A DNA stretch of 42,206 bases, taken from an uncultured Clostridia bacterium. GTDB taxonomy: Bacteria; Bacillota; Clostridia; Oscillospirales; CAG-272. The notes under the pieces are model-generated. The model was not told the DNA's origin and did not search any database. It saw only the letters and a list, made by a program, of their open reading frames with translations. A program made the translations under genes and the position numbers. Positions 36,126 to 42,206 of the stretch are shown one piece after another; the stretch's first letter is position 1; each line of letters opens with the position of its first letter. The stretch is from NCBI GenBank assembly GCA_947626065.1, contig CANQQT010000014.1, positions 1-42,206 on the forward strand, written 5' to 3'.

Positions 36126-36360
36126 AGAGAAAAGGCCCGGTTTATCGGTCTTTCGGGATTTCTTCCGGGCCGCGTCGGCAAAAATTTTTCCCGTCAGGCC
36201 CCGGAAATCTCCCCGGAAGGTGAGAAGGGACGTCCGTGACCTCTCGGGGAATATCCGGGGAGCCTCCCGGGAAAGATAGATATCCGAAAACGGCGTTCGG
36301 CACCTCGTGGCCGTCTCCGGAAATATCGCCGAAAATCCAAAGGAAAGAAGGGAAAGCGCG

Positions 36361-36534
36361 ATGGGCGCATGGCTTGCGGAAAATTACCCCACGCTTCTTG
36401 TTTGTCTTGTGCTGGCGGCAATTGTCGTCGCGATTATCGTAAAGCTCGTTAAGGACAGAAAAAACGGGCGCTCCTCCTGCGGAGGGGCCTGCGGATGCTG
36501 TCCGATGAAGAATTCCTGCCATAAAAATCCGTAG
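36361..36534 (+). CDS. FeoB-associated Cys-rich membrane protein
   Basis: A 57-residue protein, ATG 36361 behind AAGAAGGG. One membrane helix (TLLVCLVLAAIVVAIIVKLV, residues 11-30) is followed by a basic stretch and the cysteine cluster CGGACGCCPMKNSC. This is the FeoB-associated Cys-rich family (PF12669), which accompanies feoB in Firmicutes and may pass or sense iron at the inner mouth of the transporter; its exact role is not established. Confidence 0.92.
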   Translation: MGAWLAENYPTLLVCLVLAAIVVAIIVKLVKDRKNGRSSCGGACGCCPMKNSCHKNP

Positions 36535-36549
36535 GAAAAAGGAGCTTTT

Positions 36550-36578
36550 CCGCCCCGGGACCTCTTTTCCCGGGGCGG
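36550..36578 (+). other. Perfect GC hairpin between the Cys-rich and HMA genes
   Basis: CCGCCCCGGGA (36550-36560) and its exact complement (36568-36578), loop CCTCTTT. No U-run follows, so it is more likely a processing or stability element than a terminator. Confidence 0.6.
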
Positions 36579-36596
36579 AGCTGAAAGGAGAAAACG

Positions 36597-36866
36597 GTGG
36601 TTCTCATTACCGTAAAGGTGGAGGGCATGGTTTGCGGAATGTGCGAGGCGCACCTGAACGACGCGCTCCGCGCCGCCCTTCCCGTGAAAAAGGTTTCCTC
36701 CTCCCATATCCGGGGAGAGGCAAAAATCCTGTGTGAGTCCGACCTGTCGGAGGAGGGAATCAGGAAGGCGGTTGCTCCGACCGGCTATGCGGTTCGGTCG
36801 GTGACGAAGGAGCCCTATGCTCCTCGGTTTTCGCTTTTCCGAAGGGGATCAGGCCGATGTCGATGA
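36597..36866 (+). CDS. HMA-domain (heavy-metal-binding) protein
   Basis: An 89-residue protein read from GTG 36597 (MVLITVKVEGMVCGMCEAHLNDALRA), seven bases after AAAGGAG. GMVCGMCEAHL is the MxCxxC metal site of copper-chaperone-like domains, in the expected beta-alpha-beta-beta-alpha-beta setting; TGYAVRSV closes the domain at about residue 70. The last 20 residues lie on the strand opposite the 3' end of ytvI, a 107-base convergent overlap, and are not part of the family. A role in iron or copper handling next to feo is possible. Confidence 0.85.
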   Translation: MVLITVKVEGMVCGMCEAHLNDALRAALPVKKVSSSHIRGEAKILCESDLSEEGIRKAVAPTGYAVRSVTKEPYAPRFSLFRRGSGRCR

Positions 36867-37914
36867 GATTCTTGACGAGAATGAAGACGAAGGGAAAGAC
36901 GAAAAGCCCCGGGAAGCCGAGGATCCGGTAGCCGGTATACATGGCCATCAGGGTAAGAAGCGGCGGCAGACCGATGCTCTGCCCGACGATCTTCGGCTCG
37001 AGGATCTGCCGCACCACCCAGATGACCCCGAAGACGATGAGCAGGCCGATGCCGGTGTGAAAATCCTTCTTGAGGAGCAGAAGCGCCGCCCACGGAAGAA
37101 GCACCGTTCCGACGCCGAAGACCGGGAGAATATCGATCAGCGCGATGACGGCGGCGAGGGTGAGGGCGTAGGGGATTTTCAGAAACAGGAAGCCGATGAG
37201 AAGCTGGACAAAGGTGATGAAGAGGATCATGAGATAGGCCTTCACGTACTTCACCCCGGCAGACATCAGCTTCTTTTTCGCGTCGAAGAGGCGGAGGCGC
37301 GCCTGCTCCGGCAGAAGCTCCGCGATGCCGGCGTTGATTTTCGAAACGTCGGTTCCCATATAAAAGGTGGAAAGCACCAGCGTGACGGCGAAGAGGAGAA
37401 TCCCGGGCAGGGAGGAAAAGAGCTTCATCGCCGCCTCCGGAAGATGGGAGGAGAAGGAGGACACGGCCTCGCTGATCACCGCGATCAGGCCTTTTTTTAT
37501 TTGCTCGGCGGTTTCGGGATTTTCGATTCGGTCGAAAAAGGGGAGCTTTTCAAGGAATCCCTCAAGGGAGTCGAAGGCTTCCCCCACCGTGTCGGCGGCG
37601 TCGGACATCAGATGGGAGGCCAGCTCCTTCATTTCGGAAATCACCCGCCCGCAGACGGCGGCAAGAAGGCCGAAGACGGTGAGGAAAACCAGGAGGACGC
37701 AGAGGAAGGAAACGGCCTTTTTCGGCATTCTCGTGTGTCGGCAGATACTCCTTACGGCAGGGGAAAGGAGCATGGCGGTGACCCACGCGATAAGAAAGGG
37801 CAGGAGCGGCAGAAGAAGGGTTTTCAGAAAGAGAAGGCAGGCCGCCGTCCCGAGAAGGAGATAGGCGGAGAGAACGAGCACCCGCCGATAGCCTCTTGGC
37901 GGCAGATAGGACAT
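36760..37914 (-). CDS. ytvI: YtvI-type sporulation / AI-2E-family permease
   Basis: A 384-residue membrane protein of the AI-2E (PerM) family, closest to the sporulation protein YtvI. ATG 37914 (MSYLPPRGYRRVLVLSAYLLLG) follows a GGGGGG-rich site. About eight helices, with the soluble segment at 95-160 (FDSLEGFLEKLPFFDRI) and the typical C-terminal block ALIDILPVFGVGTVLLPWA, then RQILEPKIVGQSIGLPPLLT and LGFPGLFVFPFVFI. The last 20 residues are hydrophilic and overlap the HMA gene on the other strand. The exact transport substrate is unknown. Confidence 0.87.
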   Translation of the reverse strand: MSYLPPRGYRRVLVLSAYLLLGTAACLLFLKTLLLPLLPFLIAWVTAMLLSPAVRSICRHTRMPKKAVSFLCVLLVFLTVFGLLAAVCGRVISEMKELASHLMSDAADTVGEAFDSLEGFLEKLPFFDRIENPETAEQIKKGLIAVISEAVSSFSSHLPEAAMKLFSSLPGILLFAVTLVLSTFYMGTDVSKINAGIAELLPEQARLRLFDAKKKLMSAGVKYVKAYLMILFITFVQLLIGFLFLKIPYALTLAAVIALIDILPVFGVGTVLLPWAALLLLKKDFHTGIGLLIVFGVIWVVRQILEPKIVGQSIGLPPLLTLMAMYTGYRILGFPGLFVFPFVFILVKNLIDIGLIPFGKAKTEEHRAPSSPTEPHSRSEQPPS

Positions 37915-37994
37915 GAAAAATCCCCCCCGAATCAGGCTGAGAAGCCTTTTTTAAATAGTATCGCCCTCTTTTTTTCTGAAATTCAGCGCCGCTC

Positions 37995-38023
37995 TTGATT
38001 TGTTAATACTTTTCTGCTATAAT
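37995..38023 (+). promoter_or_regulatory. Promoter of the cyclophilin gene
   Basis: TTGATT (37995-38000), 17 bases, TATAAT (38018-38023). Confidence 0.85.
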
Positions 38024-38062
38024 CACAGGGCAACCGAAAAACAAAGAAAAAGAGGACGGAAT

Positions 38063-38878
38063 ATGAAAAGAATGAAAAGCAAAAAGACGGTGAGAGCGCT
38101 CACTGTGAGAACGCTTACTGTGAGAACGCTTGCCGGGGGCGTGCTTGCGGCGCTTCTTCTCGCGGGGCTCTGCTCCTGCCGAGGAAAGGGAGGCGAAGTT
38201 GCCGATACGTCGGCGCAGAAAGAGACGGAGGCCGCCGGGGCCGGCTACCGGGAGACCGAGAGCAGGACAAACACCGTCAAAATCGAGATGGAGGACGGCG
38301 GGGTGATTCTCGCCGAGCTCTACCCGGAGATCGCTCCGATTACGGTGGAGAATTTCAAGGATCTTGTCGAGGCAAAATTTTATGACGGCCTGATCTTTCA
38401 CCGCGTGGTAAAGAATTTCATGATTCAGGGCGGCGACCCGACCGGAACCGGAAGCGGAGGCTCCGCGAACAAAATCAAGGGAGAGTTCGCGGCAAACGGC
38501 GTGAACAATACCCTGAAGCACGAGCGGGGCGTCCTTTCGATGGCAAGGGCCAAGGACTATAACAGCGCCTCCTCGCAGTTTTTCATCTGTCACGTCGACT
38601 ATCCCTCTTTGAATGGCAGTTACGCGGCCTTCGGGAAGGTGATTTCCGGCATGGAGGTGGTGGATAGAATCGCCTCGGTGCAGACCGATATGTACGACCG
38701 TCCGCTGACGGAGCAGAAGATTCACTCCATCCGCTTCGTGATTCTTGAGGGCGGCGACACAGGAACAGATACCGACGGTTCGGAGGATACTTCAGCATTA
38801 GATCCCTCGGCAACAGACACTTCGGTAGCAGACACTTCGGCAGCGGATACTTCTGTAGATACATCGGCTGCGAACTAA
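38063..38878 (+). CDS. Cyclophilin-type peptidyl-prolyl isomerase, exported
   Basis: A 271-residue cyclophilin. ATG 38063 follows AGAGGACGG. The N-terminus has a signal with LAALLLAGLCSCRG, a weak lipobox, so it is probably a lipoprotein outside the membrane. The domain (about 70-235) shows VILAELYPEIAPITVENF, FHRVVKNFMIQGGDPTGTG, GVLSMARAKDYNSASSQFFI and YAAFGKVISGMEVVD, all standard. Two low-complexity parts are odd: the N-terminal VRALTVRTLTVRTLAG comes from a 15-bp DNA repeat, and the last 40 residues are DTSAADTS-type repeats, again 15 bp per unit. It probably assists folding of exported proteins. Confidence 0.92.
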   Translation: MKRMKSKKTVRALTVRTLTVRTLAGGVLAALLLAGLCSCRGKGGEVADTSAQKETEAAGAGYRETESRTNTVKIEMEDGGVILAELYPEIAPITVENFKDLVEAKFYDGLIFHRVVKNFMIQGGDPTGTGSGGSANKIKGEFAANGVNNTLKHERGVLSMARAKDYNSASSQFFICHVDYPSLNGSYAAFGKVISGMEVVDRIASVQTDMYDRPLTEQKIHSIRFVILEGGDTGTDTDGSEDTSALDPSATDTSVADTSAADTSVDTSAAN

Positions 38879-38984
38879 AAGAAAATTCGGCGGCGGAGGG
38901 CATCATCCGCCGAGGGCGCGGCGGCCTTTTGAGGGGCCACCGCGCGGTAAAAAAATCCGTCCGATGAGGGAAGAAGGGCAGAAA

Positions 38985-40208
38985 ATGGAAAGAAATTTTC
39001 CGAGGGCGGTCGTCACCGTCAAGGGAGAAAAGGCGCTGAGAGGCGGCCACCCGTGGGTTTTCTCGGAAGAGGTGGTTTCGGTTTCCGGCGAGTATGAAAA
39101 CGGCGACCTTGTCGACGTCTTTTCCGGGAAGGGCCGTTACCTCGGGACCGGCTTTATCAACGATTGCTCCAAAATCCGCATCCGACTGATTTCAAGAAAC
39201 GCCAACGATACCTTTGACGAGGCCTTCTGGGAGAGGCGGCTTCGCTATGCGGTGGATTACCGGCGGTGCGTCATGCCGGGGGAGGATTTTCTCTGCTGTC
39301 GCCTGATTTTCGGGGAGGCCGACTGCTTCCCGGGGCTTACCGTCGACCGGTTCGGGGAGGTTCTCTCGGTTCAGATTCTGAGCCGCGGCATCGAAAGGCG
39401 GCGGGAGCTGCTTCTTTCCCGGCTGGTTTCGATTCTGCGGGAGGAGGGGGAGACCGTCACCGCCGTCTATGAAAGAAGCGACTCTCCCCTGCGGGAAAAG
39501 GAAGGGATGGAGAAGCGCGTCGGCTTCTTTCTCGGTGAGGGTCTTACCGAGGGGCCGGAGAGCGTTCTCATCAAAGAAAACGGCATTCTCTACCGGGTGG
39601 ATTACCGGAACGGGCAGAAAACCGGCTTTTTCCTTGATCAGAAGTACAACCGCGCGGCGGTGGCGCGTCTGGCAAGAGGGAAGAGGGTTCTCGACTGCTT
39701 TACCCATACCGGCGCCTTTGCCCTGAACGCCGCCATGGCGGGGGCAAGGGAGGTGACCGCCGTCGACGTCTCGGAGGAGGCGCTTTCCGTCGCGAGGGAA
39801 AACGCCGCGCTGAACGGGCTTTCCGACAAGGTTACCTTTCTCTGCCGGGACGTTTTCGACCTTCTTACCGAAATGGCGGCGGGGAAGAAGGGAGAGTACG
39901 ACCTCATCCTTCTCGACCCTCCCGCCTTCACCAAAAGCCGGGAGACGGTAAAAGACGCGATCCGGGGCTATCGGGAGATCAACCGCCGGGCGATGCAGCT
40001 TCTGCCGCGGGGCGGTTATCTTGCCACTTGCTCCTGCTCGCATTTTATGACTGCTCCCCTCTTTAAGCAGATGCTCCACGACGCGGCGAACGATGCCGCC
40101 GTTTCTCTGCGGCAGATTGAGGAACGCAGACAGTCGCCGGATCATCCCATTCTCTGGAACGTCCCCGAGACGGAATATCTGAAATTTTTCATTTTTCAGG
40201 TGGTATGA
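38985..40208 (+). CDS. RlmI-like class I SAM-dependent rRNA cytosine methyltransferase
   Basis: A 407-residue enzyme of the RlmI/YwbD group, which methylates a cytosine of 23S rRNA. I chose ATG 38985 (MERNFPRAVVTVKGEKALRGG), which has AAGAAGGG before it, over the ATG at 38964. An N-terminal PUA RNA-binding domain (GGHPWVFSEEVV, residues 1-75) leads to a central domain ending GQKTGFFLDQKYNR, then the Rossmann core with motif I VLDCFTHTGAFALNAA, LLDPPAFTKS (motif IV) and LATCSCSHFM. Its 3' end overlaps the convergent SpoIID-domain gene by 20 bases. Confidence 0.92.
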   Translation: MERNFPRAVVTVKGEKALRGGHPWVFSEEVVSVSGEYENGDLVDVFSGKGRYLGTGFINDCSKIRIRLISRNANDTFDEAFWERRLRYAVDYRRCVMPGEDFLCCRLIFGEADCFPGLTVDRFGEVLSVQILSRGIERRRELLLSRLVSILREEGETVTAVYERSDSPLREKEGMEKRVGFFLGEGLTEGPESVLIKENGILYRVDYRNGQKTGFFLDQKYNRAAVARLARGKRVLDCFTHTGAFALNAAMAGAREVTAVDVSEEALSVARENAALNGLSDKVTFLCRDVFDLLTEMAAGKKGEYDLILLDPPAFTKSRETVKDAIRGYREINRRAMQLLPRGGYLATCSCSHFMTAPLFKQMLHDAANDAAVSLRQIEERRQSPDHPILWNVPETEYLKFFIFQVV

Positions 40209-41304
40209 GGTCGGAAACCTCCCCGATTTCGACGCCTGTGTAATAATGAAGGAGAATTTCTTCGTACCCGCTTCCGTCGATGGCCATCTGATTGGCGCCA
40301 TACTGACTCATGCCGACGCCGTGGCCGTAGCCGTGAACGGTGAAAAGCCATCCCTCCGAAACCTTCTGGAATTCAAAGCGGCAGGACCGCAGACCGAGAA
40401 GGCTTCGGAGGCTTTTTGCTTTGATTTTGTTTCCCATATAAAAGAGGCTGGCCTGCCGCCCGCTGTCGTTCTTCTCGGAGGTGAGCGTCGGGGTAGGAGA
40501 GGCGCCCGCGACGGGGACGGCCTTGTCGGAGGAAAAGATTCTTTTCATCTCCTCCTCGCTGACGGTGACGGTGGAAACGCTGTCCTCCTCCGGGGTGCTG
40601 ACCGGGACAAGATAGGGCAGGTCGCCGCCCCAGACGTTTTTGGAGGACTCCGTATACTGATAGGAGCGGGAATGGAAGAGGGCGAGGGCCGGCTTTCCTT
40701 TGTAGAGAAGGATCTGCCCGGCGGTGGCGCGCACGGCCTCCCCGACCTTTTTGACGATCTTCCCGGCTGTCGTTTTCCCGTATTTTTCGGTGAGGCTCTC
40801 CTCCGTGATAAAGGAGGCGCAGTGGGAGTAATCGGTGCAGACGTCGGCCCCGTCGTGGCCGGAGCCGTTTACGATTTTGTAGAGGCAGTAGCTCCTCGCG
40901 GCGACGGCCTGCGCCTTCAGCGCCTCGCTGTTGAAGGTATAGGGCATTTCCGCCGCGACGACACAGGCGATGTAGTCCTCAAGCTCCATTTCCAATATTT
41001 CCCCGGTTTTCTTGTCTAAAACCGAAACGGGAAAGCCCTCGCCGCGTTCGGGAAGCGGGGCGCTTTCCTCCTCGCTTTCGGAGACCGGAGGCGGGGGAAC
41101 CGTTTCCGACGTGGGAGGGAGCCTGTCCGGCGCGGCGGTGGTGAGCGGGGCTTGCAGGGAAGGGGTTGTTTCCTCCGCAAACGGGGGAAGCCCAGCCGCC
41201 CCGCCCCGCCCGCCGTAGGTGGCCTCCGCCACCAAGGGGATGGAAACGGTGAGAAGACAGGCGGCGGCACAGCAAAATAGGGAGAGTCTCATTTTAAAAT
41301 CCAT
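40189..41304 (-). CDS. SpoIID/LytB-domain protein
   Basis: A 371-residue exported protein: signal/anchor helix (5-28), a Pro/Ser/Thr/Glu-rich stretch (30-90), then the SpoIID domain. ATG 41304 follows AAAGGATG. Domain marks are ELEDYIACVVAAEMPYTFNSEALKAQAVAARSY (the Glu of AAEMP is the presumed catalytic acid), CTDYSHCAS (the Cys and His pair that bind zinc in SpoIID), SRSYQYTESSKNVWGGDLPYL, and HGYGHGVGMSQYGAN near the end. SpoIID is a lytic transglycosylase in forespore engulfment; SpoIID-like paralogues exist, and without spoIIQ/spoIIIA neighbours I cannot tell whether this is spoIID itself. Confidence 0.9.
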   Translation of the reverse strand: MDFKMRLSLFCCAAACLLTVSIPLVAEATYGGRGGAAGLPPFAEETTPSLQAPLTTAAPDRLPPTSETVPPPPVSESEEESAPLPERGEGFPVSVLDKKTGEILEMELEDYIACVVAAEMPYTFNSEALKAQAVAARSYCLYKIVNGSGHDGADVCTDYSHCASFITEESLTEKYGKTTAGKIVKKVGEAVRATAGQILLYKGKPALALFHSRSYQYTESSKNVWGGDLPYLVPVSTPEEDSVSTVTVSEEEMKRIFSSDKAVPVAGASPTPTLTSEKNDSGRQASLFYMGNKIKAKSLRSLLGLRSCRFEFQKVSEGWLFTVHGYGHGVGMSQYGANQMAIDGSGYEEILLHYYTGVEIGEVSDLIPPEK

Positions 41305-41739
41305 TCTGAAATCATCCTTTCTCTAAAAAATCCTTGAGCTCGGAGGCCGGTCGGCCCCCTCCCATATCTATGCGGGAAAAAAGGAAAAAAGACGTTTCCG
41401 GGATTTTAAATAGAAGGATTCAAAAAGGCCGCAGGAAGAAAGCGGAGGCGTGCGGGTGAAAAAGGTTCAAAATAAAATGCCCGCGAGGGCAAAGGAGCGT
41501 GCCGGGATCGACTTTTGAAGCCCCGGATTTAAAAGCTGCTTTCAAAGCCTCCTTTTTTCTTTTTTGTACATAAACCGGCGAAAGCGGGGAAAGGTAAGAA
41601 TGGGCGGCCAAAAAGCGGGGAAACCCGGCGCGGATATTTCCGTAGCGGCGTATTCCGCGGCGGACACCGCCGCGGCGGAAACCTCCGCGGCGGACACTTC
41701 CGCTTGACGGCAGAAAAAAGAACTTCCAAAAATTACTAT
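41305..41739. repeat. Intergenic region with 15-bp repeats
   Basis: About 430 bases without an established gene. From 41633 to 41704 five units of a 15-bp repeat of the form GACACTTCCGCGGCG occur. Upstream parts contain a GC hairpin near 41479-41495 (GCCCGCGAGGGC) and A/T-rich stretches (41380-41415, 41560-41575). Confidence 0.6.
41600..41707 (+). CDS. Possible 35-residue repeat peptide (doubtful)
   Basis: An ATG at 41600 with GGAAAGG before it opens 35 codons ending at TGA 41705-41707: MGGQKAGKPGADISVAAYSA, then ADTAAAETSAADTSA. The pentamer pattern equals the tail of the cyclophilin 2.8 kb upstream. It could be a remnant of a lost gene end, a spread minisatellite, or a real small protein; I favour a remnant. 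Confidence 0.25.
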   Translation: MGGQKAGKPGADISVAAYSAADTAAAETSAADTSA

Positions 41740-41768
41740 TCATAGATTTTTCGGGGCCGCTCATAATA
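41740..41768 (+). promoter_or_regulatory. Sigma-G-like promoter of the spore protein gene
   Basis: TCATA (41740-41744), 17 bases, CATAATA (41762-41768). The -10 fits the sigma-G/F form CATnnTA and the -35 matches GHATR at four of five positions, as expected for a forespore-expressed SASP gene. Confidence 0.6.
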
Positions 41769-41835
41769 GTAACAGAACCGGCAGACAGTGCCAGGTTCGG
41801 AAAACAAATTTCCAAATCAGTAAGGAGAAAAGAAA

Positions 41836-42042
41836 ATGGCTAACAGCAACAAGAACGTGGTTCCTGAGGCCCGTACGGCTCTCGACAGATTCAAGATGGA
41901 GGCTGCCAACGAAGTGGGCGTCAACCTCAACAACAACTACAACGGCGACATCACCGCCCGTCAGGCCGGCTCCGTCGGTGGCCAGATGGTCAAGAAGATG
42001 ATCGAAAAGTACGAAAACGATCTGAAAAACGGCAACCGCTGA
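41836..42042 (+). CDS. Alpha/beta-type small acid-soluble spore protein
   Basis: A 68-residue SASP that coats forespore DNA in the A-like form and protects it from UV and heat. ATG 41836 follows AAGGAG. Both conserved blocks are present: ARTALDRFKMEAANEVGVNL, containing the region cleaved by germination protease GPR (Glu-Ala-Ala-Asn-Glu here for the usual Glu-Ile-Ala-x-Glu), and GDITARQAGSVGGQMVKKMIEKYE, the DNA-contact helix. Length is typical (60-75). Monocistronic, with a terminator and a sigma-G-like promoter. It is direct evidence that the host forms endospores. Confidence 0.97.
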   Translation: MANSNKNVVPEARTALDRFKMEAANEVGVNLNNNYNGDITARQAGSVGGQMVKKMIEKYENDLKNGNR

Positions 42043-42100
42043 CCGAAGTCTCTCCTCTTTCCGATGAGGCGGGGAAAACGCTCTGCCTGAACGGAAAAAA

Positions 42101-42129
42101 GGCGCTCTGCTTTCGCAGGGTGCCTTTTT
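42101..42129 (+). terminator. Rho-independent terminator of the SASP gene
   Basis: GGCGCTCTGC (42101-42110), loop TTTC, GCAGGGTGCC (42115-42124), fully paired with two G-U wobbles, followed by TTTTT. Confidence 0.9.
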
Positions 42130-42132
42130 CAT

Positions 42133-42206
42133 GTATGACGGGCATGTCGTCGGTCTGTGGTGGAAGTCCAGAAGGGGCGTAGTTGTCGACGAACCCAAGA
42201 GCGACT
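42133..42206 (+). mobile_element. Probable 5' end of a group II intron (class C), cut by window end
   Basis: From GTATGACGGGCATGTC at 42133 the sequence continues GTGGTGGAAGTCCA, GGGGCGTAG and CGAACCCAAGAGCGACT. I recognise this order as that of domain I of bacterial class-C group II introns (start GTGYG, then GGTGGAAGTCC, then GAACC-AAGAGC). It begins eight bases after the stem of a rho-independent terminator, the characteristic target of this class. The reverse-transcriptase ORF and 3' end would lie beyond the window. Confidence 0.6.

Noticed and set aside
36817-37998. 393-codon plus-strand ORF opposite ytvI
   Set aside because: Charged low-complexity shadow of a membrane protein frame; ytvI motifs on the minus strand are unambiguous.
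41761-42198. 145-codon minus-strand ORF over the SASP gene
   Set aside because: Antisense to a highly conserved spore protein and its terminator; no homology seen.

Overview
The window looks like a chromosomal segment of a GC-rich, endospore-forming Firmicute, probably class Clostridia. The evidence is an alpha/beta small acid-soluble spore protein, a YtvI-type sporulation permease, a SpoIID-domain protein, a B. subtilis-like tRNA-Glu, ECF transporters, a PPi-type phosphofructokinase and a clostridial-type citrate synthase. Vegetative promoters are easy to read (TTGnnn, 17 bp, TATAAT-like). One segment, about 15.25-17.2 kb, is clearly more AT-rich than the rest and looks acquired. No species can be named from the sequence alone.

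Layout: 0-2.4 kb holds sulfur metabolism (3' end of cysK, an Rrf2/IscR-type regulator with three cysteines, O-acetylhomoserine sulfhydrylase). 2.6-9.1 kb holds housekeeping and membrane genes (small membrane protein, PTS_EIIC_2-type permease, PduL phosphotransacylase, TepA/ClpP-like protease, DUF1385 protein coupled to prmC, TraX-like protein). 9.2-14 kb holds tRNA-Glu, PPi-phosphofructokinase, an S1-domain protein, coaX and an ECF S component that probably carries pantothenate. 14.1-17.2 kb is a self-contained phase-variation module: a tyrosine recombinase, then a roughly 250-bp segment bounded by inverted recombination sites that carries an outward promoter, then an AT-rich membrane sulfatase/phosphoglycerol-transferase-like gene. 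17.3-18.7 kb holds a MATE transporter behind a leader terminator that resembles the mepA/guanidine-IV riboswitch.

18.8-30.6 kb is the most unusual region. A cobalamin riboswitch with its own terminator precedes a small HNH-repeat-like protein, a giant secreted protein (GLUG repeats, alpha/alpha toroid, GLUG repeats, sortase-like PPTGD tail) broken by one frameshift, a 1035-residue membrane-anchored protein joining a DUF4430 (transcobalamin-like C-terminal) domain to a toroid, a second anchored DUF4430 protein, and a complete ECF transporter (EcfT, fused double EcfA, S component). The toroid plus DUF4430 pair are the two folds that make up animal intrinsic factor and transcobalamin. The cluster therefore reads as a surface corrinoid-capture and uptake machine for a Gram-positive cell, under B12 control.

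30.8-36.9 kb holds citrate synthase, a DtxR-type iron regulator, and a divergent feoA-feoA-feoB ferrous-iron operon whose leader carries four DtxR-like palindromes, three of them spaced exactly 20 bp. A FeoB-associated Cys-rich protein and an HMA-domain protein follow. 36.8-42.2 kb holds YtvI, a cyclophilin lipoprotein-like protein, an RlmI-like methyltransferase, a SpoIID-domain protein and a spore protein gene with a sigma-G-like promoter. What looks like the 5' end of a class-C group II intron sits directly behind the spore-gene terminator and runs off the window. Many intergenic spaces carry short degenerate tandem repeats (15, 32, 49 bp and less regular), an unusual habit of this genome.
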